Of a stretch of 64,000 bases of DNA, positions 1 to 10,174 are shown piece by piece. The number at the start of each line of letters is the position of its first letter. The first letter of the stretch is position 1. Below the pieces are notes generated by a model that was given only the letters and a program-made list of their open reading frames with translations, was not told the DNA's origin and ran no database searches. The DNA is from Ganoderma boninense (taxonomy: Eukaryota; Basidiomycota; Agaricomycetes; Polyporales; Polyporaceae), in contig CM035311.1 in the NCBI GenBank assembly GCA_002900995.3, positions 3,100,001-3,164,000 of the forward strand, read 5' to 3'. A program made the position numbers and the translations under genes.

Positions 1-2597
1 TCCCAGTCCGTCCCTCCCGCTGGGGCTGCCATAACACCATCGACATCCGCTCGAGGTACCGGAACCAAGCGACAGAGCTCCAGGGGCCCTGGCAAGCGCA
101 AGGCCACGATCGTCGACACCGGCAGCGTCCGCGACGATGCGTTGGATGTGCCGCCACCTGCCGATGAAGAACCTGATGTGCCCCCCGGTAAAGGAAAAGG
201 AAAGGAAGTCGCGCGAGGACGATCGGAGCGTCCTGTAAAGGGAATCGGCACCTTGACGTTCAACGACATAACGCCCGAAGAGATCGAAGGGAAAGCCGTC
301 GAGCACGTACGTCGGCATCATCGTAGTTCGACGATATATTACTGATGCGCACTCAGCCTCGCCCGTGCGAACGCTGCATCGAAAAGGGCTTCCGCTGCAA
401 GTTCAATCCTCTTCTCAGGTCTACCTGCATCCCTTGCAGCAGCAAGAACGCCGCTTGCAGTCACACGTTCTACAGCAAGAAGAACCACTGCTTGGCGACG
501 TACCTGGCGTATGCGTGGTATCGTATGCTCTCCAATCCAGACGTCTTTGCGCCACCGGACTTCTCTCCCACCCGCTGGCCGAAACCATGCCCCAACAACG
601 AAGACATTGCATGGTTTCGCAAGCAATACGACAAGCAGCCGCGAGGCCGTTCGAAGACCAAGACCGGGAAGAAGAAGCGCACCTCACGCTCTGTGCATGA
701 GTCCGTCACCGAGTCCGAGGTGGATGAAGCTGCCGATGACGGCGGGACGTCGATCGCAGCTACTACGTCCGACGTCGGGTCAGTTGCCGCAGAAGATGCC
801 AACAACGCTTCCACATCAGCCGCAGCTGCTACCGCCGGTGCCGTCGACGACGACATGGACATGGCCCCATCGCCAGGCTCCGACGCCTCAACTACGGCCA
901 TGGCTGTCGAGAACGGTGGGGCATTGGCTGAAGACATGTTCGATCTCGTCGACGCCCTCCCTGTCCCTGATAGGGCTAAGCAGCGCGAGCATGCAAAGGA
1001 CGCAACGGCCCACTCTCTCGCTATTGGCGGCAGCGTCGGCAGCTCTCAGGCATCTTCGTCCTCAACTGGCCCTCACGCTCACCTCACGTCGCGCTCTCCT
1101 GCGTTTGAGATTCCTCGTCCCACGCACATGAAGACTGTGCAGGCATCAAAAGTTCCTCCGGAGCTCTCGCGCCGCACGTCCGCACGTCTGAACCCTCCCA
1201 GTATGCCGCCACCTCCGTTTCAAGCGAAGAAGTACGCAAATGTTCCGTTCGCCGTCAAAGGGATCTCCAGTACGTATATACATATGTTTCACATGCCTCA
1301 CACTCATCCCCTCTATTCAGGCACCTGGCAAGATCTGCCGCGGGTTGGGCACCGCCTGCATAGTGGTGTGTACACTATCGTGGACCCTCCGCATGACGAC
1401 CAGACGCCTGCGCTTCTCCAAGCGTTGTTGAGCGTTGGGCTGGATGATCTGGACGTCGTTGACCGTCTGGCTGAGAACAACTCAGATGCGTCGCCTCCTA
1501 CCTTTTCGCGCTCAAGCACCCCACTGCCTGAACCCTTCCTACTCTCCGAAAACATAGTCCAACTGGTCCACGACACCAAGGCTAGATTTGAGGAGATGAA
1601 CCAGCTCCACGAGCAAATGCGGGCCGACAGCGAGGCGCTCCAAGACCGTGCACATGGTTTGGCTCATCGTCACGGTCCACTCATTTCGCAGTGGAACGAC
1701 ATGGGGCTTGCCGTCGTTGACGACGTTCGGGATGCATACGTAGCCCTCAGTCGCATTCATGAAATCCTTGCGCGTTTCTCTACCGCGTTCACTGACATCC
1801 CCTCCGTTCCCTGGAGCTGGATGTCTCTTCTCGATTTGTTGACGAAGATCGACGAACTACGGGAGTTATATCGTGTGGCATGGCAACGATTCGACGTTCT
1901 TGAGGAGGACCAGCGGCCGCTGAGGGGGGAGATGTACCGACTTCGTCAGAACGTCGCCCAAGTTCAAGCATGCTTGGACGGCATCGCCAACGACACGGTG
2001 CATGCATGCGAGCCCCTACTCCACAACTTCCACCAGCACTTTACCCATCGTCTTGACTCAATGGATCAGCGGCTCCGCAGGCTTGACGGTCAGGGACCCA
2101 CTGCTGCGCCACTGGCTAACACGACACTGGCGCAGGTTTGTACCCAGATCACGAAGTTGGGTGGCAGGATCGACGCCTTGGAGCTGGCGGCAGCGACTCC
2201 ACTGAACGACCGCATCGAGGCAACCGTGTCGAACTATCTGGCGGCGCGCGGCCTTACCGACGACACCTTGCGACGTCTTGGCGAATACGCCGGGGAGCCT
2301 CCCATACCGCCTCCAATTGGCGGCAGCGCTAGCGACATATTCCACGCCATCGGGCACCTGCCGAGCGTCGCCGGTAGCAGTAGATCGTCGACGGCGCCCG
2401 TATCCGAGGTGTCCGCGTTGTCTGCGGCATCAACACACGACACGGGCGGTACTGCAGGGGCTCGTCGTGGCCGTCAAGAGGTGCCGCCCTCTCAAGCGGC
2501 ATCGGCACCTCCTCCACGGGTCCCACGGGTGGGGGGACAGAGGGGCGTAACTTCGGCAGCTCCAGCAGCTCCAGCTCGAGGACGGAAAGGTCAGTAG
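1..2597 (+). CDS. Zn2Cys6-like, coiled-coil DNA-binding protein (5' end outside window)
   Basis: The frame is open to base 1, so the start lies upstream. Proposed exons are <1-306, 357-1269 and 1321-2597, with introns 307-356 and 1270-1320 showing GTACGT donors and CAG acceptors. Just after the first intron the protein has six cysteines spaced C-x2-C-x6-C-x9-C-x2-C-x6-C (CERC ... CIPC ... C), which fits the fungal binuclear zinc cluster. The middle is Ser/Ala/Asp-rich. The later half (roughly 1540-2260) reads as helical, Leu/Glu/Arg-rich probable coiled coil, and the C-terminus is Pro/Gly/Arg-rich and disordered. It converges on the disrupted gene at 2701-8208. Position beside the KDZ transposase suggests it may be cargo of the same element, but that is inference. 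The zinc-cluster spacing is directly visible; DNA binding is inferred from the family. Confidence 0.6.
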
Positions 2598-3625
2598 AAG
2601 TTCCGTAGATACTGTGTAAGATGCGTGTTCGCGACATATGCAATCATATTTCCTTCTTGTTACACATGGTACGTTAACAACGGTACAAAATGAATCCTTG
2701 TTACGTGCGACGGGCGGTGGTCCTCGTAGAGCGTCGAACGGGTTCGGCGCCCGGCGGAGCATTGTCCGCCGCAGAGAGGGACATGCCTGTACCTGCCGCG
2801 CGGACGAGGGTCTTCGACGCCTTTGCCTTGCCTTTGCCCTTCGCCCTAGCAGTCACGCCGACTGCGTCATCAGGCGCCATCTCGAACGCCGCGGCGCATG
2901 CTGTCAGGATGTCGCTACGGGTGTTGGACTCCAGCGACGAGCGTGCCATGAAGCCTGGGACATTGTCAGGCCAGATGTGTGTGCCGTCAGTGCTGTCGGC
3001 AAGATCGAGGTCTCGAAGGACCATTCCGACGACTAGACAAAAGCGCTGGATGTCGGCGGCACTGGCGGGCATGTCCCTCGGCTTCATAATCCACTTCACC
3101 AGTTGAGCTGCCTTCTTCTCGTTCGTGTGAACGGCTTCTGGGACGTGAGTAGACTTGTGTCCCCACGTGCCCCAGAACACGGGGTTCTGGGCACGGATCG
3201 TCGTGAGCGACTGCAACTATTAGTGCACAAATGATTAGTGCACAAACGTCAGACCGGCTACCGCAGACTGCAACATTGAAAATCAACACTTACGCCTTCG
3301 TCTACGCGCTGGAGAAGCTCCGCAAACTGAGGGCTGGTAGACAGGCCCCGCAGGAACGCGAGTCGTGCGTTAACGTCGCCGGGCACATCCGCCAGGGCTA
3401 GGTACGCGTTCGTTGGAGTTGCCGCAGGAGGAACCAGGCCACGTTCGTGGATGGGAGAAGGTGGTATCCTCGTGACGGAACCGGTCGCAATGGGCAGGTC
3501 ATCATCGACGTGAGGGGCAACTCCAACAGGGAGTCCGGCACGTCCAAGACTTGTTATCTCAGCAGTGGAGATGTCGTTCAGGAATCCCTCCACCTCATCG
3601 TCGTCGTCGCCATCATCCTCGTCAC

Positions 3626-3633
3626 GCTGCGGG
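3626..3633. repeat. target site duplication, left copy
   Basis: GCTGCGGG directly before the foldback element. It is identical to 6378-6385 and lies inside codons of the interrupted gene. Confidence 0.85.
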
Positions 3634-3640
3634 CAGCTGC

Positions 3641-4929
3641 TGTTGTGGTATTGATACATCATTTTACGGTTATCTCCCAGGAGCGTTTTACATCATATTA
3701 CGGTTAAATGCATGATGTATCATAAGCCCCCAGGGCTTATGCCGGGTTTTACCCAATTAGGCAAGGCCTCCTCCGGGGCCTCCAGGGAGAGCCCCCATGC
3801 TTATCTAAGCCCTCCCGGGCCTGCTGTGGCTGTACCCTTTTGCTACTCCCATCAATCCTTGCCTCCCGGGCCTGTTGTGGCTGTACCCTGTTGTTCCTGC
3901 CATCAATTCTGGCCCCCCGGGCCTGCTGTGGCTGTGTCCCCTTGCTTCTCCCATCAATCCTGCCTTCCGGGATGCCTCCTCCCATCAAATATCAACCTCC
4001 CGGCTTCCCTGGCCCAATTAGGCAAGTGCCCAGTGCCTGGGAGGTGGGGGACCTTGTTCCCCTTGCTGTTAGGCCATTCCTGGGCCGTTTCCCTTCATTG
4101 TAGGTGCGTTCTGTTCGCATTTTCAAGGCGAACAAAATGTATATACTCAGTTACTACATAGTGGCCCCTACCCAGACCCATAGTGCCCCCTTATGGTCGA
4201 CCTAGGGGGCACTGTTTGGTGAATATCTCTTCCATTTCTTGGCCGTTTTGGGCGCATGAGGGCTCATTGGATTCGCGTTTTTAATACGCATCTAACAAGC
4301 CCTCATACGTCCAAATCCGTCCAGTGGTCGTCCCGGAGCAGATACCTTCTCCTCCTGGGGAGCAGGTATCTGTATCTCAGCAACCCCTGGACCGTTTGCC
4401 TTGCTGTTTGCACTCACTTGTACGTCTGTTGTACTGCATTTCATGCAATGTATTCACTTGTACATTGACAGTCAGCCCATCATGCAGGATGTCCATCAGT
4501 ATGCAGCCTCTCCTACTTCGACGGCCCATATCTCCACAACGCATGGGCCGTTTTTTGTGCCCGTGGTACGCCTGGAAAGCCCTTGCTCATAGCTTTCTAA
4601 CGAGCCCTGGAACGTCCTGAACGGACCACTGGTCGTCCCGGGAGGCCAACCCTCTCCTCCTGCCCCCACCTTATACTCATCCTGCTATATCTCAGGCAGT
4701 TTACCACCATTTACCCTCATCTCTTTTGCATCATAGATGTGTATGTACCTGCTACATGAATCCATGACCATATCTGCTATCAGGCCAGTGGATCTATTTG
4801 GGCTCCCTTATCAGTATCCTCACAGTATACACCCTATGCCCCCCTTGGCCCACCATGGATAGGCTATGTAATAGGTCGACTAAATAGAGCTAAATGAGGG
4901 CTATCCAACGCAACAAGAATCATGCAAAA
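3641..4929. repeat. inverted repeat arm, left
   Basis: Starts TGTTGTGGTATTGATAC and ends at ...AATCATGCAAAA. It is the reverse complement of 5084-6371 apart from one single-base length difference. No recognisable gene. Confidence 0.9.
3811..3970. repeat. 51-bp tandem repeat inside the foldback arm
   Basis: About three units begin with CCTCCCGGGCCTGCTGTGGC or close variants at 3811, 3862 and 3913, with a decayed fourth at 3963. The same array is mirrored in the right arm at about 6040-6203. A multiple of three keeps a weak Pro/Val-rich open frame, but nothing suggests it is translated. Confidence 0.75.
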
Positions 4930-5083
4930 TGGTCAAGTATTGGCCTAGTTATGATGTTTTCAACTCTAGTAGACCCACTGTATAACAGTAAGACACTCCG
5001 GGCAAGTGTCTTAACCCGGAAGGCAGGGTCTTAAACCAGCTAACAGGAACTGTTCAAGCTATAAGTTGGCTTCCTCTTAACCG

Positions 5084-6371
5084 TTTTGCATGATTCTTGT
5101 TGCGTTGGATAGCCCTCATTTAGCTCTATTTAGTCGACCTATTACATAGCCTATCCATGGTGGGCCAAGGGGGGCATAGGGTGTATACTGTGAGGATACT
5201 GATAAGGGAGCCCAAATAGATCCACTGGCCTGATAGCAGATATGGTCATGGATTCATGTAGCAGGTACATACACATCTATGATGCAAAAGAGATGAGGGT
5301 AAATGGTGGTAAACTGCCTGAGATATAGCAGGATGAGTATAAGGTGGGGGCAGGAGGAGAGGGTTGGCCTCCCGGGACGACCAGTGGTCCGTTCAGGACG
5401 TTCCAGGGCTCGTTAGAAAGCTATGAGCAAGGGCTTTCCAGGCGTACCACGGGCACAAAAAACGGCCCATGCGTTGTGGAGATATGGGCCGTCGAAGTAG
5501 GAGAGGCTGCATACTGATGGACATCCTGCATGATGGGCTGACTGTCAATGTACAAGTGAATACATTGCATGAAATGCAGTACAACAGACGTACAAGTGAG
5601 TGCAAACAGCAAGGCAAACGGTCCAGGGGTTGCTGAGATACAGATACCTGCTCCCCAGGAGGAGAAGGTATCTGCTCCGGGACGACCACTGGACGGATTT
5701 GGACGTATGAGGGCTTGTTAGATGCGTATTAAAAACGCGAATCCAATGAGCCCTCATGCGCCCAAAACGGCCAAGAAATGGAAGAGATATTCACCAAACA
5801 GTGCCCCCTAGGTCGACCATAAGGGGGCACTATGGGTCTGGGTAGGGGCCACTATGTAGTAACTGAGTATATACATTTTGTTCGCCTTGAAAATGCGAAC
5901 AGAACGCACCTACAATGAAGGGAAACGGCCCAGGAATGGCCTAACAGCAAGGGGAACAAGGTCCCCCACCTCCCAGGCACTGGGCACTTGCCTAATTGGG
6001 CCAGGGAAGCCGGGAGGTTGATATTTGATGGGAGGAGGCATCCCGGAAGGCAGGATTGATGGGAGAAGCAAGGGGACACAGCCACAGCAGGCCCGGGGGC
6101 CAGAATTGATGGCAGGAACAACAGGGTACAGCCACAACAGGCCCGGGAGGCAAGGATTGATGGGAGTAGCAAAAGGGTACAGCCACAGCAGGCCCGGGAG
6201 GGCTTAGATAAGCATGGGGGCTCTCCCTGGAGGCCCCGGAGGAGGCCTTGCCTAATTGGGTAAAACCCGGCATAAGCCCTGGGGGCTTATGATACATCAT
6301 GCATTTAACCGTAATATGATGTAAAACGCTCCTGGGAGATAACCGTAAAATGATGTATCAATACCACAACA
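5084..6371. repeat. inverted repeat arm, right
   Basis: Reverse complement of 3641-4929. Near-identity over about 1.29 kb implies recent formation or ongoing correction between the arms. Confidence 0.9.
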
Positions 6372-6377
6372 TATGGT

Positions 6378-6385
6378 GCTGCGGG
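6378..6385. repeat. target site duplication, right copy
   Basis: GCTGCGGG directly after the foldback element. Keeping one copy restores the reading frame of the host gene. Confidence 0.85.
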
Positions 6386-8208
6386 TCGTACTCCTCCTCT
6401 GTGAGATCCGATTCCTCGTCGACTTCACGAAGGCCCGCATCGATCTCCGCCTCGATCCAAGGATTGCCTGCTTGAGATGACGCTGGCGACAGTGCAACAG
6501 TGCGCCGGGATACCCGCACTGCGTTCTCGGTGCCGGGGGTGGCTGCGGCACCATTGGTCCCTGAGCCGGTGCCACGCCAGGTGCCGGCGGCCAACTCTGC
6601 CTGGACGGCCTGCCTCACAGACTCGAAGTCGGACTCTAATGCGGCGTTGATAGGGCTCAGCGGGAGCGGCACAGCGGGTGCAATGTCGATGAGGGGCTCT
6701 GAAGCGGCTGCCGGAGATGGAGGCTCTTCGAAAACGGGGATGGAGACGGTCTTCTTTGCGCGGCGAGGTTGAACTGCCTCCACCTCGCCATTGTAAACAA
6801 CGGGGTGATAGGTACGATGCTCGCCAGACCCCATCTCATACTGGTAGAAGCGAAATCGGCGGGTAGGTACCTTAGAGGACGCCGGGTCCTCCATGTTGAT
6901 GACGTGCTCGAAGAATGGCATGAGGATGCCCTCCGAGATGTGGCTAGGATCGTTGAACTTGAACCCGGCCGGCAACATGCCGTCTTCGAAGAACTTCTCC
7001 GGCGTGTCACGCATCGAACCCCAGGGGGGGCCGCGCATCTCACGACCGGCTGCGAGGTCTGAATCATGTACAGTCAGCATGCTAGGACGGTGAGACTTTG
7101 CGCGCTGGCACGAACTGTAGTGTGTCTTGATGAACTCGCGGAAAATCTCTTGACGGCGACTATTGATGACGGCGTTTCCGTCCTCCTGATCGAAGAGGAT
7201 GGGGCATTGGTCGTCGTGGCGGGCGAAGTTAACGGGAGCTGGGGGGTTTCTCTTGGATGCCTTCATGATCTGAAGGGTTTCAGGTGCGGCCAGATCGGGG
7301 CGCAGTGTTGCAGAGAAGAAGTTCCAGGCGACACGCCGGAAGTCTTGATCCCACCCCGGCACGTTGCGTAGGAGGGGAGTAGACTTGTCTGTCTCCCGCC
7401 AGAGGTTCGATGTGTCGTACCTTTCGAACGAAATTTGTCAGGGCAAAAATGGACCAATTATGAACAGGACGTACACTGCAGCGTGCATGTTGCCGTCCTT
7501 GTCCTTGTACATGCCATATATGAAGATCGGCATGTTGCATTGAGTCCAAAATAGCGCTGCGACAGAGCGCATCCATGCCGGGGACCGCTTCTCGGCGAGA
7601 CTAAACGTCAGTCCATCAGCACAACGTCGCAATGAATACGAAGTGGTCATCGTGACCTACATTGGCTTGATCGCATCCTCGGGACCATCGACCGCCCACT
7701 TCGCAGCCAAGCGATCGTAGACATCCCGGTCGGTCGACGCAAGCTCAGCCCAGAGCTGCCGGGTGGCATTGTTCCACGTTGTGAGGTGCAAGAGCTCCTC
7801 GTCGTCCGCCGCCTGCTTGCGTTTCATGACGGCCTGTCGAATGAGAGCCTCGTTTTTGTAGGCAAAGGCGCGAATGGGGGAGATAGCTTGGTTGACTCGC
7901 AGCGGGAGCGGCACAGTCTTGACGTTCCGAGCGCGGTTCTGAAACCAGTTCTTGACTTTCTGTGGTAAAAAGGAGCACATTAGCACCTTAAAGATCGGTA
8001 AATGAACGAGCCGGCATACCAGACTCAGAAGCTTGTAAGCGTACGCTTCCTGCCCGAGGGATCGTTGACGCATAATGTACTTGACACAGTTGTCCCGAAA
8101 CCCTTCTTTCTCTGGCGCGGGGGTGGAGCGGTAGTTGACAAGGCAGGAGTTCAGATACGTAAAGTCGTCGGCGGTGAGTTCTGTCTGGTCGGGGGCACGG
8201 GGAGGCAT

Positions 8209-8490
8209 ACCGGGCGAAGACAAAGGTGGGGTGCCGGGGTGCGAGGACGAGGGAAGGACTGATGGGGGACCGACGACACAGAATCTGGGCTGTTAACACC
8301 CATTCTGCAAGACGAGCCCGCGTCCGACACATAACTACTTTGGGAAGCGCCGGCTCATCCGGCCCGGAGCACAGCTTGTTCACATCCAATCGGAATGTAT
8401 GCCGCTCCCTTGATTTCTTATCTTGCGTTGCATCTGATGGCCTTCCTTGGCTTAACCTCCACTCCCCAAGCTCTTCGTACATCCTACACC
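8209..8490. promoter_or_regulatory. shared upstream region of two divergent genes
   Basis: This 282-bp spacer separates the minus-strand homeodomain-like gene from the plus-strand TET/JBP gene, so it must hold both promoters. No clear TATA box was seen. Confidence 0.4.
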
Positions 8491-10056
8491 ATGTCCGCTT
8501 TCCCTCTCCCGCTCCCTCAGCAAATCGTCCGGCGTCGTGCGACTGCCAAATTCATAGTCGACTTGGAGGCATATTTCACTCTTCAGATCGGGGCAGACAA
8601 TCGGAAGCCCTTTGCCGCATTGCCTGTACCTCCTGATCATTTAGATCGCCCCACTGTTCAGGATTGTCGGGCGATTGCAGCCATGTTGGCTCTTGCGCGG
8701 CGCAAGATTTGTAAGTCCGACAACAAATGCACGGCACGTTTCCAGCTAACTTTGCACAGACAAGGTCACCTGGGATGCGGAGGAGTATGCCAATGACGCG
8801 CCGAAGGTTGCTCTTCCCAATCCCGAGACGGAGGCGCGCGTCATGGCCAAGTATCCGCCACTCATAAGCCCCGAAGATATCATCCGCTATCAAGGTCAAA
8901 ATCTGCCGGTAATTGTGGGGCCCGCTATCGTCACCGACGCGACGGGCCGCATCCTCGTGTGGTACCTTCCGAAGGTTCTCCCAGAAGGCCGACAGGTAAG
9001 TACGCAGCAGCGGAGTTGTTTGCAGCGGCACCTGACGGAACCTCAGAACAAGATCCTCATGGCTACATGGATCCTCGAAGCTCAATTTAGCATCGACGAG
9101 GTCGATTTGAGTGTCCCGCCCACCACAGGTTGGCGCACCGCCCACACGTTTTATTCCAAAGGCGCACAATGGACGTCCGGCTCCACTCTGTTGTCTCCGG
9201 CAGGTTTTCAAATTGGCCATTCCGTGAGAGTGGCTGCCGACGGAACGCATGGTCGTGTACTAATTATTTGTCAGGGACCGGGGTTCGACCCGGCACCTAG
9301 CGTGGACGCTCGGTCCACTCGTGCCCAGGAATGGATGCAGGCATTCGAGGAGAATGGCGGACTGCTGGATGGCATCCTCGCCGTCACGCACCCGGAGCTT
9401 TACAAAGCGAGCCAACGGCTCACGGAGACAATGTGGCGTGAATATGCCGTGAGCCGCCATATGCTAGCGATCTGGCCGTCGTCTTTCACCTCCCTTCAAG
9501 TCATCTCCAATCGCTCCACAATCGGCCATCGCGATATGAAGGGTAGGCCCGGCTGGTTCGACCTCCTGCTGACCCTCGGAACGTACGGAAAAACGGCTGT
9601 CCTCGAGCTACCGGGGCTCGGCGTGTCGCTTCCTTATGACTCAGGCTCAGTCGTAGCAGTGTCGTCCAAGCTCCTAGTCCATGGGGTGCCGGAGGTGCGC
9701 GGCGATCGCGTATGCTACGCGTTCTACATGCACAGCGATTTGTTCCGGCGGTTCAAGGTGCCGAGGCCAGGTATGACCAGTACCGATGCAGCACGCCTAG
9801 TCTCCGAGGACTTCAACGGTGACGAGCCCGATTATTCGGCATATGACGGCGCTGACGGTTTTGGCTTTCCCCAACAGGACCGCGAACTGCAACTGGGAAG
9901 CGAGTCGCTGCGTCGGACACAGCGTCGGCGCATGGGGGGAACACGGCGGCGACTTCGGTGCGTTCGTCGGCACATATTGACGTGGAGTCAGAAGACGATG
10001 ACGAGGAGAGAGCGGACGAGGACGCTGAAATGGGAGATGCCGAGGCGGAGTATTGA
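8491..10056 (+). CDS. TET/JBP-family 2-oxoglutarate/Fe(II) dioxygenase (probable 5-methylcytosine oxidase)
   Basis: Exons are 8491-8710, 8760-8995, 9047-9223, 9275-9818 and 9878-10056, giving 451 aa. The third intron has a good branch site (TACTAAT) before CAG. The double-stranded beta-helix core shows the iron-binding set H296-x-D298 (in GHRDMKG) and H347 (in LLVHGV), with R356 (in GDRVCYAFYMH) suited to bind 2-oxoglutarate. LPGLG precedes the distal His, as in fungal TET/JBP proteins. The last exon encodes an acidic tail (ESEDDDEERADEDAEMGD). Family knowledge: fungal TET/JBP enzymes oxidise 5-methylcytosine in DNA and are often found beside KDZ transposases. It stands 118 bp before the transposase start on the same strand. 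All catalytic residues are present, so the gene looks functional. Introns 2 and 3 are both 51 bp without stops, so unspliced RNA would still be translatable there. Confidence 0.85.
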
Positions 10057-10174
10057 CTACCATGACCTGTATATGATGTGCCGACGGGCGGCCTATCGCC
10101 AATTTACCTTCCACCACTGGGCGCCGAAATCGGCTTACCTGCCTGCCACTCTCTATCTCTGAGGTGCGGACGAC

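Larger units (their letters stand above)
3634..6377. mobile_element. foldback (long inverted repeat) DNA element, 2,744 bp, non-autonomous
   Basis: Two arms of about 1,289 bp face each other around a 154-bp centre (4930-5083). The only arm difference I found is one C in a C-run (six at about 3913-3918, five in the mirror copy). The element is flanked by the 8-bp direct repeat GCTGCGGG. It begins CAGCTGCTGTTGTGG and ends CCACAACATATGGT, so the inverted repeat starts about seven bases inside each edge. The short open frames in the arms are mirror images of each other and resemble nothing I recognise, so no transposase is encoded. An 8-bp target duplication fits hAT or KDZ/Zisupton type transposases. 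Since a KDZ transposase lies 3.8 kb away, mobilisation by it is possible but unproven. Confidence 0.85.
2701..8208 (-). pseudogene. transposon-island gene with homeodomain-like helix, split by a 2.7-kb insertion
   Basis: Minus-strand exons are 8208-8020, 7959-7661, 7600-7475, 7420-6378 continued as 3625-3294, and 3210-2701. The introns (60, 60, 54 and 83 bp) all have GT..AG borders. The fourth exon is broken by the foldback element at 3634-6377. Joining the flanks at the 8-bp duplication gives ...YDPQ|RDEDD... in frame, and the exon lengths then sum to 2,499 nt (832 aa), so the gene was intact before insertion. As it stands, the left part stops inside the element. Near residues 60-75 the spliced protein carries VKNWFQNRAR, which looks like the third helix of a homeodomain; the turn before it is shorter than in classical homeodomains. 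The middle has an acidic Asp/Glu run and the C-terminus is basic. It starts 282 bp from the divergent TET/JBP gene. Function is unknown; DNA binding is an inference from the helix. Confidence 0.65.

Noticed and set aside
3712..6300. Matching open frames in both arms of the foldback element
   Set aside because: They are mirror images caused by the inverted repeat and include the 51-bp array; no sign of translation.
3626..6385. Idea that the palindrome is an assembly artefact
   Set aside because: The unique 154-bp centre, the 8-bp direct duplication and exact restoration of the host frame fit a real insertion, though long reads should confirm.
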